A model generated the notes under the pieces. That model was not told the DNA's origin. It did not search any database and saw only the letters and a list, made by a program, of their open reading frames with translations. From Candidatus Latescibacterota bacterium (GTDB taxonomy: Bacteria > Latescibacterota > UBA2968), in assembly GCA_022823725.1 (NCBI GenBank), contig JAJEHL010000037.1, forward strand, positions 30,229 through 94,228: 64,000 bases of DNA, read 5' to 3'. How positions within the stretch are numbered: the first letter of the stretch is position 1; every line of letters begins with the position of its first letter. A program made the position numbers and the translations under genes. Shown piece by piece: positions 42,399 to 52,122 of this stretch.

Positions 42399-43703
42399 AT
42401 GCCGTCTTCCAAAACAATCTTCCAACAAAACCGCAAAGTCATCCCCGGAGGCGTGGTATCAGTCAACCGCGCCATCGCGCCGGAAATTGCCTTTGTGCGC
42501 GGGCAGGGCAGCCATGTGTGGGATGCAGACGGCAAAGAATACATCGACTACCATGCGGCATTCGCGCCATTTATTCTGGGACATAACGACCCGGATGTGA
42601 ACGCGGCAGTGGCAAAAGTAATCGCCGACGGCGCAACACTGATGGGATCGGGCACCAATCCCTGGGAAGGGCATTGTGCCGCATTAATTGTAAAACACGT
42701 ACCGTCCGTCGAAAAAGTCATGCTCACAAATACGGGATCGGAAGCTACCTATCACGCCATTCGAATCGCGCGGGCACACACGGGGCGCAATGGCGTCATC
42801 GTAATGCAGGGAGGATATAACGGCTGGCACAACGACGTGGCTTTGAATGTCATGACGCCGACAGACGTAATCGGACCGAGGGTCTCCCCCGGCGAATACA
42901 GAAAAATACCGCTTTCTGCCGGCGTGCCCGATAGCGCGTTAGACGATGTACATGTGGTAAATTTTAACGACCTGGACTCGGTACGCTGGGTAATGGATCA
43001 GTACGATATTGCCGCGTTGATTCTCGAACCAATTTTGCAAAATATCGGCATCGTACATCCGCAAGCGGGCTATTTGCAGGAATTGCGCGATTTGTGCAAT
43101 GCGCGAGGGGTTGTGCTAATATTTGACGAAGTAAAAACGGGATTTCGCCACGCGATGGGAGGCTATCAAAGCATATGTGGCATCATGCCAGACCTGTCCG
43201 TATTTGGCAAAGCAATAGCCAATGGATATCCCATTGGCGCAATTGGCGGACGGGCGTCCTTCATGGATTATTTTGTCCACGAAAATCCAGCAAAACGCGT
43301 ATTGATCGCAGGGACCTACAACGCTCATCCCATATCATGCGCGGGCGCCATTGCCACAATGGAAAAACTGGCATCGGCAGATTTTGAACACCTTTACGCG
43401 ATGGGCGAACAATTGGAAACGGAATTGACGACATTATTCAAAGAAGCCGGAATAGCAGCGTCCATTGCCCGGCAGGGATCGGCTTTTTGCGTCTATTTTA
43501 TGGACCGCACGCCCGTTGATTGGCACGATATTGCCGAACACCACGATTTCGCGCTTGACGAGCGGTATCGCCGCGCATTGATTGAAAAGGGCATCTATCA
43601 CTTTCCACTGGCAACAAAACAAGGCAGTATTTCGTTTGCACATTCACAAACAGATATAGATGAGACGCTCTCAAAAACGCGAGACGTTCTTCAATCACTT
43701 TGA
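42399..43703 (+). CDS. Class III aminotransferase, glutamate-1-semialdehyde-aminomutase-like
   Basis: The 434-residue PLP enzyme starts at the ATG at 42399, 8 bp after the SDR stop. VIPGGVVSVNRA, FVRGQGSHVWDADGKEYIDYHAAFAPFILGH, NTGSEATYHAIRIAR, LIFDEVKTGFR and VFGKAIANGYPIGAIGG (with the PLP-binding Lys) are in the order of the GSA aminomutase group. In an operon of sugar-type dehydrogenases it is unlikely to serve haem synthesis. A role in transamination of a keto-sugar or amino-compound is more likely. Confidence 0.9.
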   Translation: MPSSKTIFQQNRKVIPGGVVSVNRAIAPEIAFVRGQGSHVWDADGKEYIDYHAAFAPFILGHNDPDVNAAVAKVIADGATLMGSGTNPWEGHCAALIVKHVPSVEKVMLTNTGSEATYHAIRIARAHTGRNGVIVMQGGYNGWHNDVALNVMTPTDVIGPRVSPGEYRKIPLSAGVPDSALDDVHVVNFNDLDSVRWVMDQYDIAALILEPILQNIGIVHPQAGYLQELRDLCNARGVVLIFDEVKTGFRHAMGGYQSICGIMPDLSVFGKAIANGYPIGAIGGRASFMDYFVHENPAKRVLIAGTYNAHPISCAGAIATMEKLASADFEHLYAMGEQLETELTTLFKEAGIAASIARQGSAFCVYFMDRTPVDWHDIAEHHDFALDERYRRALIEKGIYHFPLATKQGSISFAHSQTDIDETLSKTRDVLQSL

Positions 43704-43713
43704 GGAGGAGTAT

Positions 43714-45609
43714 ATGGAAAGCCCAGCAAAAAAGGCAATTGTCATAGGGATGGATGGGGCGAGCATGGAAATTGTGAAAAACCTGGCCGACTGGGGGCAC
43801 ATGCCCAATGTCGCAAAACTTATGGAACGCGGGGCATGGCGCCCCATGATTGGCGTATTTCCCACCCTCACGCCACCGGGATGGACAGCTATAGCCACGG
43901 GATCATGGCCGGGCAATCACGAGGTCATGGATTTTAACATCCGCGCTCTGGGCAAGCGACTGGATCAGACCGTCTGGGGCATCAATACGGATCTGTCCAA
44001 ATCGGAATATATCTGGAACACTTATGAACGCGCGGGTAAAACACCGATTCTGGTCAAATGGGAAATGTCGTGGCCGCCCACCGTCACGACCGGGATCCAG
44101 GTGGAAGGCACGGGGCCTGGTGTCTCCAATCACCATCAGGTCGCGGGCTATCACTTATTTGTAGGCGGTAAGTGGGCACCGCGGCGACTGGTCGTACAGC
44201 GCGACCCCGAAACACTGGACCCGAGCGCCCTGCAGACAGTATCGGAATTTGATCCCGTCACCCTCAAAGCGGCAGACGGATGGACCGCACTGCCCGACTC
44301 CGAAAAGCCACCGCTCGAAGTTGAGATGGTAATCACACCCCTGGCGCGCGGACGCGCCCCCATGAATCGGGGAAAAAAGGGCACGCCCAAACCGTTCTAC
44401 GGTTTGATCTACGCGACAACCGCAAAGGGATACGATCGCGTGTCCGTCTGTCGCACGCGCGACGGAGGTTCAAAAGTGTGTGACCTCGGCGTGGGCGAAT
44501 GGAGTGATTGGTGGCTCGACACATTTGAAATTGACGGCGAAGAAGTAAACGGCTACGTACAGATGAAGCTGATCTCCCTGACCGAAAATGCCGACATGTT
44601 CGAGCTATTTGTACCGCAAATCTGGCCTCCCGATGGCTATACAAAACCGGCGTCAATCGCGCGGGAAATCGACGAAAACGTCGGTAATTTCTTGCAAAAC
44701 CCCGGCCGTGATGCCCTGGGCACAATCGACGACGACACGTATTTCGAAGTGCTGGAATTCCACCACCAGCGATTGGCCGATGTCGCGCAGTATCTGACGG
44801 AATCTCGCTCATGGGATCTGCTCATGATAGAAACGCACGCTTCGGATTATACAAGCCACTTCTTCCTGGGACAGGCCGATCCCACCAGCGGCGCCGAGCA
44901 ATCGGTCCTCAAGCGGTCGCGCGAAGGCGTCTTCCGCACCTATCAGTCAATTGATCGCATGATCGGGCGCATCGTTGACGATATTGCCGATGACGATACC
45001 GTCGTCGCAGTGGTGGCCGATCACGGCGGCACGTCCAATCAATTCCCCGCGGTCAACATCCGCAAAGTCCTCACAGAAACGGGATTTGTAAAATACCACG
45101 AAAATGGGCAAATCGACTGGAGCAAAACGCGCGCCTGCGACGTGGGATTGGTGCATATCTTCATCAATCTGGAAGGACGCGAACCCGACGGAATCGTTTC
45201 CCAGGACGATTACGAAACCGTGCGCCGAGAGCTAATTGCCGCGCTGATGGAATACAAAGACGAAGCCACCGGACGCCATCCCTTCGCCCTGGCTCTGTCC
45301 CGCGAAAATGCCGAAATGGTCAACTTGTGGAGTGATCTGGTCGGCGACGTGGTCTATGCGCTGCATCCCGAATTTGACGGTGCGCACGGCAAGCAATTGC
45401 CCTCGGTGAGCTTTGGCATGGCCGGTCAGCATTCGGCATTTGTGATTGCGGGTGCGGGAATTAAACAGACTGGCCTGCTCACAAAACAAGTGCGCTCAAT
45501 CGATGTCGCCCCCACAATCTGTTATCTCACCGGTGTGCCCATGCCAATGCAGGTCGAAGGTGGCGTGGTTTACGAAGCCCTCGAAGATCCCGATTGGCAT
45601 ATAAAATAA
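43714..45609 (+). CDS. Alkaline-phosphatase-superfamily phosphodiesterase
   Basis: The 631-residue protein starts at 43714, with a strong GAGGAGGAG three bases before the ATG. It has the AlkP/nucleotide-pyrophosphatase fold: VIGMDGASMEIV (first metal Asp), PTLTPPGWTAIATGSWPGNHEVMDFN with the nucleophile-type Thr, ETHASDYTSHFFLG, and VVAVVADHGG with the second metal pair. A beta insert (about 180-330) separates the halves. Family members hydrolyse phosphodiesters, pyrophosphates or phosphonates. No signal peptide is present, so it may act in the cytoplasm on an imported compound. The next gene, a transporter-like protein, begins two bases after its stop. Confidence 0.85.
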   Translation: MESPAKKAIVIGMDGASMEIVKNLADWGHMPNVAKLMERGAWRPMIGVFPTLTPPGWTAIATGSWPGNHEVMDFNIRALGKRLDQTVWGINTDLSKSEYIWNTYERAGKTPILVKWEMSWPPTVTTGIQVEGTGPGVSNHHQVAGYHLFVGGKWAPRRLVVQRDPETLDPSALQTVSEFDPVTLKAADGWTALPDSEKPPLEVEMVITPLARGRAPMNRGKKGTPKPFYGLIYATTAKGYDRVSVCRTRDGGSKVCDLGVGEWSDWWLDTFEIDGEEVNGYVQMKLISLTENADMFELFVPQIWPPDGYTKPASIAREIDENVGNFLQNPGRDALGTIDDDTYFEVLEFHHQRLADVAQYLTESRSWDLLMIETHASDYTSHFFLGQADPTSGAEQSVLKRSREGVFRTYQSIDRMIGRIVDDIADDDTVVAVVADHGGTSNQFPAVNIRKVLTETGFVKYHENGQIDWSKTRACDVGLVHIFINLEGREPDGIVSQDDYETVRRELIAALMEYKDEATGRHPFALALSRENAEMVNLWSDLVGDVVYALHPEFDGAHGKQLPSVSFGMAGQHSAFVIAGAGIKQTGLLTKQVRSIDVAPTICYLTGVPMPMQVEGGVVYEALEDPDWHIK

Positions 45610-45610
45610 G

Positions 45611-47575
45611 ATGGCAGAAGCAACCACATATCGGGCAACTGAGGTTCAAAGCGGCCGCGCCGTAACACCCCGGGCCATTTTTGTAGCCATCGTGATCATC
45701 GTCGCAACCGTCTTGTGGGACGAATGGATGGCCTACTATATGAGCGGCTCCAATATCAGCCGCAGCCATTTTCCACTGGCACTGCTCTTTCCATTCCTGT
45801 CGCTGGCCGTATTGAACATCATCGCGCGCCGTGCCCTGCCCTCTCTCGTGCTCACACCACCGGAATTGCGCGTGGTTTTGGGGATGGGACTCGTTGCCGC
45901 AATCGTGCCTTATGACGGCGTTACCGGGCACCTCATCGGCGTCTTAGCCGGCGTGTACTATTTTGCCACGCCGGAGAATGGATGGAATTTTTATCTTCAT
46001 CACAATATCCCAACCTGGCTGGCACCGCAAAATGATACGGGCGCGATGAACTGGTTTTACGAAGGCACGCCCGCAGGCCATGTCCCCGCACTCGGCGCGT
46101 GGATAACCCCGCTTTTCTGGTGGACCTGCTTCCTCGGCGCAGTCGCATTTGCCGTTTTTTGTGTGGTCGTCATGTTGCGCCGACAGTGGGTAGATCACGA
46201 ACGCTTGACCTATCCCATCGTAGAAGTCGGCACCCTATTGACCCAGACTCAAAAAGGGGGCAGGCTATCCCAGACTTTTTCGTCGCCGCTGTTCTGGATC
46301 GCGTTTGGTCTTGTGATGCTGCTGAAAGTCTGGAACATCGGGTCGTACTTCACACCGATTTTTCCGCACATTCCGTTTGAAGGCGGGCAGTTTCGGTTCT
46401 ATCCCGACTTTCCTTTTTTAATTCGCAGAGTCAGTTTTTACGCAATTGGCTTCGGTTATTTTGCGCGATTGGATGTGCTATTCAGCGTCTGGGTATGGGT
46501 GTTTTTATCGGGTTTTGAAGTCCTTTTATTTAACAAATTTGGGTACACGCCAGGCGCAGCAGACCGACAGTGGCAAAGTCCAGCACTGGGTTGGCAAAGC
46601 GGGGGCGCACTCATTTTTCTGGCAATCTGGAGCCTGTGGATGGGCCGCGCACACCTCACAGATGTGTGGCGAAAAGCCATGCATCCAGGTTGCGATGTCG
46701 ATGACAGCGGCGAATTGCTCTCGTATCGCACGGTTGTGATCGGGCTGATCGTCTCCCTATTATTTGTCGCCGCGTGGTTATACGCTGCGGGCCTGGCACT
46801 ATTCGTCATTCTCACATTTTTGCCAATTGCCCTGTTGACATTTTTGGGGCTCTCTCGCGTGGTTGCCGAACTCGGCCTTGTGTACGTGTACTATCAGGTA
46901 CAGCCATTTGACGCGGCGTTGCAAATTTGGGGCACGCCAACAATCAGCGGGCAAAGTGTCACAATCCTATCGTTTATGCGGATATTTAACAGCGCCGGCA
47001 AAGGCTATGTCATGCCCGCCATGACACAATCGGTCAAAGCCGTAGATCGCGTGGTAAAACCCAGACAGATTGCCCTGATGATCGGGGTATCACTCATCAT
47101 AGGCTATGTGGTTTCCATTGCCAATACACTGTACCTGGGATATGCTTATGGCGCGTACAACCTGGGCAATATGGGACTCAAAAACGCCGCACCGGGCGCA
47201 TTTAACAACGCGATCAACTCCATCCGCAACCCAATTCCAATGGGTGGCAAAGGCGGATTGGCGATATGGGCTTTAATCGGTGCGGCAGCTATGGCCACGT
47301 TCACAATGGCGCGCTATTGGCTCCCCTGGTGGCCCCTGCACCCCATTGGCCTGGCCATACAGGGCAATTACGGCGTCACAAAGGTCGTATTTTCAATTCT
47401 GATCGTCTGGGCAATCAAATCCCTGCTGATGAGAATAGGCGGCGTGGATCTCTACGAACGCGGCAAACCCTTTTTTATCGGATTGATCGTCGCCCAGGCC
47501 GTGAGCACAGCCCTGGTCTTTGCCATCGATTGGGTGTGGTTCCCGGCTCGCGGACACAATGTACACAATTATTAA
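45611..47575 (+). CDS. Polytopic membrane protein, DUF6785/OPT-like
   Basis: The 654-residue integral membrane protein has roughly 14 hydrophobic segments, beginning with AIFVAIVIIVATVLW. Between segments are motifs such as LTPPELRVVLGMGLV, VDHERLTYPIVEVG, GLSRVVAELGLVYVYYQVQPFDA and YWLPWWPLHPIGLAI. I associate these with the DUF6785/DUF6784 proteins of Planctomycetes-like and other environmental bacteria, distantly like oligopeptide transporters. A role as importer for the operon's substrate is an inference from context. The three C-terminal segments overlap the reading frame before the next gene only slightly. Confidence 0.7.
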   Translation: MAEATTYRATEVQSGRAVTPRAIFVAIVIIVATVLWDEWMAYYMSGSNISRSHFPLALLFPFLSLAVLNIIARRALPSLVLTPPELRVVLGMGLVAAIVPYDGVTGHLIGVLAGVYYFATPENGWNFYLHHNIPTWLAPQNDTGAMNWFYEGTPAGHVPALGAWITPLFWWTCFLGAVAFAVFCVVVMLRRQWVDHERLTYPIVEVGTLLTQTQKGGRLSQTFSSPLFWIAFGLVMLLKVWNIGSYFTPIFPHIPFEGGQFRFYPDFPFLIRRVSFYAIGFGYFARLDVLFSVWVWVFLSGFEVLLFNKFGYTPGAADRQWQSPALGWQSGGALIFLAIWSLWMGRAHLTDVWRKAMHPGCDVDDSGELLSYRTVVIGLIVSLLFVAAWLYAAGLALFVILTFLPIALLTFLGLSRVVAELGLVYVYYQVQPFDAALQIWGTPTISGQSVTILSFMRIFNSAGKGYVMPAMTQSVKAVDRVVKPRQIALMIGVSLIIGYVVSIANTLYLGYAYGAYNLGNMGLKNAAPGAFNNAINSIRNPIPMGGKGGLAIWALIGAAAMATFTMARYWLPWWPLHPIGLAIQGNYGVTKVVFSILIVWAIKSLLMRIGGVDLYERGKPFFIGLIVAQAVSTALVFAIDWVWFPARGHNVHNY

Positions 47576-47588
47576 AAAGGAAAGCGCG

Positions 47589-48602
47589 ATGATAGGTGTA
47601 GCAATACAGGGCGCGGGAAATGTATCCACCGAACATATCAAAGCATACGAGAACAATCCCCATACCCGGGTGGTAGCCATTGGCAGTCGCACAATGGAAA
47701 GCGCGAAAAAAAAGGCCATCGCCTGCGGTATAGATTGTGAACTATTCGATTCTTACGACCGCATGCTCGCCCATCCCGGCGTGGATCTGGTATCGATTTG
47801 CACCCCCCCTGACTTACACGCCGCAGAAACCATCGCAGCAGCCGAAGCCAGCAAACACATCCTGATCGAAAAACCCGTGGCCCTGAATCCAGACGAACTT
47901 CACGCCATGGATGCAGCGGTTCAAAAAGCCGGAGTAAAAACCGTCGTGAGCTTTGTCCTGCGGTGGAATCCGATGGTGCTATCCATCAAACAAGCCATTG
48001 AAAAAGGATGGATCGGACAGCCGCTCCTCGTACAGGCCGATTACTGGCACGGACCAACCCATCAGCGCCCAAAAAAATTTGAAAAACCCGGGTGGAATCC
48101 CATGACTGCCGGGGCTATTGTACACGGAGGCTGCCACGCCATGGATGCTGCGCGATATGTGCTGAACAATGACCCCATCATTCAGGTATCCGGAGTCTCC
48201 GCCCGCAATTCCAGTCATCCCGAAACATATCTCGCAACAACCGCAGCTACAGTTCAGTTTGAGCGCGGCACAGCGGGAAAAATTTCCGGATCAACCGAAT
48301 TTTTCATGCCCTATGTATTCAACCTGGAAGTATTTGGCGACGAAGGCGTAATCCGCAACAATCGATTCTATACAAAACAAATCCCGGGACAACGCGACCT
48401 ATCTGAAATTCCAACCGTATTGCCAGACAGCGGCGCAGTATCACACCATCCCTTCCAGGAAATGATCGACCATTTCATCGACTGTATCACAACCGATGCA
48501 GAATCCCACGATAATCTATCCGTAGCGGTCAACACCCATCTCGCCTGCTTCGCCGCTGAAGCATCAGCGCGGGATCGGGGCGCACCTGTTCACCTGACAT
48601 AG
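47589..48602 (+). CDS. Gfo/Idh/MocA-family oxidoreductase
   Basis: The 337-residue NAD(P)-dependent dehydrogenase starts at 47589, with AAGGA eight bases upstream and 13 bp after the membrane-protein stop. VAIQGAGNVSTEHIKAYE is the Rossmann loop, VSICTPPDLHAAETI and ILIEKPVALNPDEL (EKP motif) follow, and GAIVHGGCHAMDAARYVL carries the catalytic-type His. Likely oxidises a sugar or polyol in the pathway encoded by the preceding genes. A second, differing member follows after 44 bp. Confidence 0.9.
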   Translation: MIGVAIQGAGNVSTEHIKAYENNPHTRVVAIGSRTMESAKKKAIACGIDCELFDSYDRMLAHPGVDLVSICTPPDLHAAETIAAAEASKHILIEKPVALNPDELHAMDAAVQKAGVKTVVSFVLRWNPMVLSIKQAIEKGWIGQPLLVQADYWHGPTHQRPKKFEKPGWNPMTAGAIVHGGCHAMDAARYVLNNDPIIQVSGVSARNSSHPETYLATTAATVQFERGTAGKISGSTEFFMPYVFNLEVFGDEGVIRNNRFYTKQIPGQRDLSEIPTVLPDSGAVSHHPFQEMIDHFIDCITTDAESHDNLSVAVNTHLACFAAEASARDRGAPVHLT

Positions 48603-48604
48603 GC

Positions 48605-48635
48605 GATCTGTGTCATCTGCGTAATCTGCGGATCA
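48605..48635. repeat. Short ATCTGCG-type repeat
   Basis: The stretch has three imperfect units (GATCTGTGTC, ATCTGCGTA, ATCTGCGGATC) between two oxidoreductase genes. The unit matches the outer flanks of the dispersed hairpin repeat and the core-less copy at 10996-11023, without a hairpin. Confidence 0.5.
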
Positions 48636-48646
48636 AGGAGCAAGAC

Positions 48647-49657
48647 ATGGCATCAGACCAAACACTCAAAATAGGACTCGTAGGCTGTGGAGGGCTGGGA
48701 TCGCGTCACGCCGCCAACGTAGAGAGTATAGAAGGCGCAGAACTCGTAGCAGTTTGCGATCATGAACGGGCTTCGGCAGAGGCTCTATCCGACAAACTCG
48801 CGTCCCAACCGGCTGTTTACGACAATCATCAAACCATGTTATCGGAGCAATCCCCAGACGCCGTACTCGTAGTAACCCCCAACTTTGTACACAGTCCCAT
48901 CACAGTGGATGCCGCCACATCGGGCGCGCATGTATTCTGCGAAAAACCAATGGCGCTCGCGGTTGAAGATTGCGACGCGATGATTGAAGCGGCTGATCAT
49001 GCGGGTGTTTTTTTAATGATCGGGTATGTGCGGCGATTTCAAAATGCCTACCGCGAAATGAAACGGTTGATCGACGAAGGACAAATCGGCGAAATTCGCA
49101 TGGCGCATACCGTGCGTTTGGGCACAGGAGCACCTGGAGGCGTGGCGGGATGGCAGTTGGATAGAGAGAGATACGGCGGGCTTTTTTCAATGCACAGCCA
49201 CGAACTGGATCAACTGACCTGGATGGCTGGCGATGTACGCGCTGTTCAAGCTGTGATGCGATATGACGATGCGTCACATAACACCGTAGAGGAAAGTATC
49301 TTTATCAATTTGGAATTCAACTCAGGCGCAATCGGATCTCTGAGCAGCAGCCGAATTTATCCGGGCGGAAGCTATGAACTGGGCGTGGCGGGCACTGAAG
49401 GCTCAGTAAAAATTACCAGCGGAACAGGCGCGCAACTCACACTCAACCGAATAGGCGAAAAATCCGAACACATGACTTATGAGCGAAACAACGGCCTGCT
49501 GGAAGAAATGACCTATTTTCTTCAGTGTATCCGCACGGGCGAACAACCACAGTCCAACGGTCTCGACGGCAGGCGCACCATTGCGATTTCCCTCGCCGCG
49601 CATGAATCTGCACGAACAGGTCAGAAAGTAAAAGTACCGGTACGCTCGCCTAGATGA
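48647..49657 (+). CDS. Gfo/Idh/MocA-family oxidoreductase
   Basis: The 336-residue dehydrogenase is preceded by AAGGAG. IGLVGCGGLGSRHAANVE, VLVVTPNFVHSPITV, VFCEKPMALAVEDCDAMI and YGGLFSMHSHELDQLTWMAGD follow the family plan, including the EKP motif and a catalytic-type His region. It is last in the operon that begins at 40914. Inositol- or sugar-dehydrogenase-like activity is likely; substrate unknown. The next genes run on the opposite strand 12 bp away. Confidence 0.9.
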   Translation: MASDQTLKIGLVGCGGLGSRHAANVESIEGAELVAVCDHERASAEALSDKLASQPAVYDNHQTMLSEQSPDAVLVVTPNFVHSPITVDAATSGAHVFCEKPMALAVEDCDAMIEAADHAGVFLMIGYVRRFQNAYREMKRLIDEGQIGEIRMAHTVRLGTGAPGGVAGWQLDRERYGGLFSMHSHELDQLTWMAGDVRAVQAVMRYDDASHNTVEESIFINLEFNSGAIGSLSSSRIYPGGSYELGVAGTEGSVKITSGTGAQLTLNRIGEKSEHMTYERNNGLLEEMTYFLQCIRTGEQPQSNGLDGRRTIAISLAAHESARTGQKVKVPVRSPR

Positions 49658-49669
49658 TTGTCGAACAGC

Positions 49670-49930
49670 TCAAAAAAGGGATTCAAGACTCAAGAGATGG
49701 CAAAGTTCGATACCATCATCTAAGTCTTCCCAATAAATAGCAAAACCGCCCGGTTCTATTGACCAGTTGGCGCGTTGTTCATCGGTTGCCCCATATAACC
49801 AGTCCAACCAATGAATATTGTCCAACTGCAGACTCATTTCGCGCCCATCGCTTAATGCGACATACAAAAGAGTATTGTCAAAACGGACGTGTGTTGCGAT
49901 AACTGTTTTTTTATCTGGAGAAGTAAGCAT
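49670..49930 (-). CDS. DUF2442-family protein
   Basis: The 86-residue protein has the short beta-rich pattern of DUF2442: TVIATHVRFDNTLLYVALSDGREMSLQLD, then IHWLDWL and WSIEPGGFAIYWEDLDDGIELCHLL. Proteins of this kind usually follow a DUF4160 gene, as here, and the pair has been suspected of toxin-antitoxin-like behaviour. Its start overlaps the DUF4160 stop by 20 bp. No biochemical role is known to me. Confidence 0.88.
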   Translation of the reverse strand: MLTSPDKKTVIATHVRFDNTLLYVALSDGREMSLQLDNIHWLDWLYGATDEQRANWSIEPGGFAIYWEDLDDGIELCHLLSLESLF

Positions 49931-50144
49931 CCCAGGCTTCCTCTAACTGTTCTATGTTTTCTCGGGTAAGCTTTACAATTTGATTCAACTCTGCGCTGTG
50001 GTATCCTCGATTGTACTCAACAGATACGGGACGTAGCCAAATTTTCGCTACCTTTTCAGCACTGATAACATGCATATGTGGCGGTTCAAAACGATCTGAA
50101 GAATAGAAACGAAACCTGTATCCATTGATGATGACTGTTGGCAT
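49911..50144 (-). CDS. DUF4160-family protein
   Basis: The 77-residue protein reads MPTVIINGYRFRFYSSDRFE, then PPHMHVISAEKVAKIWLRPV and SAELNQIVKLTRENIEQLEEAW. The EPPHMHV block is the hallmark of DUF4160. It forms an operon with the overlapping DUF2442 gene, an arrangement repeated in many genomes, often near mobile or defence genes. Function unproven. Confidence 0.9.
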   Translation of the reverse strand: MPTVIINGYRFRFYSSDRFEPPHMHVISAEKVAKIWLRPVSVEYNRGYHSAELNQIVKLTRENIEQLEEAWDAYFSR

Positions 50145-50256
50145 GTATTCAATCCTAAGAGCGATGCGTTATCCCAAAAATAGACTATTTACAGTGACGA
50201 ATCAACCCTTGATTGTCCTTAGTCAAAAATAAAAAATAAAGAAAGCTGGAGGTTTT

Positions 50257-50952
50257 ATGGTAAAATTCAACCAAGTACAGGCATTGACATTTGACTTATT
50301 TGGCACGATTTTGGATCTGGGTGGAAGTTTAACCCCATTTATCGACGAAATGCTCCGAAAAAAAGGAACTGACACCACAGCAGAACAATTCTGGCAACAA
50401 TGGCGCTATCGTCAGCGATTGGAACAATTTCAAGACACAATCATGATGCTCGGACACGGAGGCTATCTGGAAACAGTGCGCCGGGCATTTGTATATGTGC
50501 TCGCCCTGAATAAAATTGAAATGTCAAAAGAGGAAGTACAGACATTCCTCGCCTGCTGGCAGGAATTATCGCCCTTCCCCGAGGTCAGATCAGGACTGGA
50601 AAAATTGGCCGCGCGTTACAAACTCGTCGGCCTGTCCAACGGCGACCCCGACTTTCTCGATCATCTGGCAAAAAATCGAATCCAGTGGGATTTCGACGAC
50701 ATCATCTCCGTAACGACAATGGGCGCATTCAAGCCGCACCCCGCCGTATATCGCCGCGCCGCGCAAATTCTCGGACTGGAAGTAGGCGAATGCATGATGG
50801 TATCGGCCAACTCGTTTGACGTGGTAGGTGCCCGCGCCTGCGGTTTGCGAGGTGCGTACGTGAACCGCTATGACCTGCCCTATGAAGACTCGCCGTATCG
50901 CGCAGATGTAACAGTCGCCGATTTTACAGAATTGGCAGAAGCAATCGCATAA
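50257..50952 (+). CDS. HAD-superfamily hydrolase, haloacid-dehalogenase-like
   Basis: The 231-residue protein has HAD motif I in LTFDLFGTILD (about 9-19), motif II Ser in KLVGLSNGDPDF, motif III Lys in AFKPHPAVY, and motif IV in CMMVSANSFDVVGARACGLRGAYVNR. The ASANSFDV block is like that of L-2-haloacid dehalogenases. Substrate could equally be a phosphate ester. GGAGG lies seven bases before the ATG, and the ligase gene follows 10 bp after the stop. Confidence 0.9.
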   Translation: MVKFNQVQALTFDLFGTILDLGGSLTPFIDEMLRKKGTDTTAEQFWQQWRYRQRLEQFQDTIMMLGHGGYLETVRRAFVYVLALNKIEMSKEEVQTFLACWQELSPFPEVRSGLEKLAARYKLVGLSNGDPDFLDHLAKNRIQWDFDDIISVTTMGAFKPHPAVYRRAAQILGLEVGECMMVSANSFDVVGARACGLRGAYVNRYDLPYEDSPYRADVTVADFTELAEAIA

Positions 50953-50962
50953 AAGGCTCAAT

Positions 50963-52108
50963 ATGAACAAAGACCTCAACATCACCCTCGGCGTCGAAGA
51001 AGAATTCTTTCTCGTTGACCCCAACACCCGCGACCTCCTCGCCGATCCCGCCCCGGGCATACTCGACACTTGCGAAAAGAACAGCGGACCGCACAAAGTA
51101 GTAACGGAATTTCTGCGCTCCCAAATCGAGACCAATACCCGCGTCTGCACATCAATAGCCGAAGTCCGCACGGCACTGATGGAGACCCGCCGGATAGTCA
51201 TTGAGGGCGCTGCACAGCACGGTGCTGCAGTAATAGCGGCCTCCACCCATCCCTTCGCGTCGTGGTCAGCACAGATGCCCACGCCCCAAAAGCGTTACGA
51301 AGACTTTGTGGTCACATATCAGGAATCCGTGCGGCGGTTACTCATCGGGGGCATGCATATCCACGCCAGCTTTGGCAACCCGGAAGAACGCATCCGCGTC
51401 ATGACCGCACTTCGCCGGTACTTACCCCTCTTCCACGCGCTATCCACCTCATCGCCATTCAGCGGCGGAAACCTCACCGGCTTCAAATCCTATCGCCTGA
51501 ACATCTTCAGTGCCCTCCCGCGCACCGGCCTTCCCGGACCCCTGTACTCTCGCGCCGAATACGAACAACTCGTAGAAGACTACCAGCGCCTGAATTTCAT
51601 CGGAGACGGCGGCGAACTGTGGTGGGACATCCGCCCCGGCAACGCTTATCCAACAGTGGAAATACGCATCTGCGACACCTGTTCGCGCATCGAAGACGCA
51701 ATATGCATTGTCGCACTCTACGCCTCTCTCATCCGCATGCTGCTGCGACAGGCGCGAGCGGACACCCTGCCTCCCGAGCCGCGCACCGAAATCATCGCTG
51801 AGAATCGCTGGCTTGCACAGCGCTACGGGGTATTTGCGTTTCTGGGGAATACGCACGACGGCGGGCGCATGGACATCGACGACTACGCACGCGGACTCAT
51901 TGAACAGTTAGACGAAGACGCCCGCGCACTCGGCTGCGAAGACGAATTACACCGCGTATCCGAAATTATCCGCGACGGCAGCAGTGCCGACCGACAGGTT
52001 GACCATTTTCGCATCCGCTGCCTAGAGGGTGCCACAGAAATAGAGGCATTGCACGCCGTCGTCGATCTGCTGATCGCCGAAACCCAAGAGGGAATTGATA
52101 AAGTCTGA
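50963..52108 (+). CDS. Glutamate-cysteine-ligase-like carboxylate-amine ligase (YbdK type)
   Basis: The 381-residue protein belongs to the GCS2/YbdK family, which forms gamma-glutamyl-type bonds with ATP. Features: LGVEEEFFLVDPNT at the front, STHPFASW, GGMHIHASFGNPEERI, SSPFSGGNLTGFKSYR, ELWWDIRPGNAYPTVEIRICD and AENRWLAQRYG. YbdK enzymes make weak gamma-glutamylcysteine-like products in vitro, while the physiological substrate is often unclear. The sulfatase gene follows after 14 bp. Confidence 0.9.
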   Translation: MNKDLNITLGVEEEFFLVDPNTRDLLADPAPGILDTCEKNSGPHKVVTEFLRSQIETNTRVCTSIAEVRTALMETRRIVIEGAAQHGAAVIAASTHPFASWSAQMPTPQKRYEDFVVTYQESVRRLLIGGMHIHASFGNPEERIRVMTALRRYLPLFHALSTSSPFSGGNLTGFKSYRLNIFSALPRTGLPGPLYSRAEYEQLVEDYQRLNFIGDGGELWWDIRPGNAYPTVEIRICDTCSRIEDAICIVALYASLIRMLLRQARADTLPPEPRTEIIAENRWLAQRYGVFAFLGNTHDGGRMDIDDYARGLIEQLDEDARALGCEDELHRVSEIIRDGSSADRQVDHFRIRCLEGATEIEALHAVVDLLIAETQEGIDKV

Positions 52109-52122
52109 AATAGAGGAGTCAC

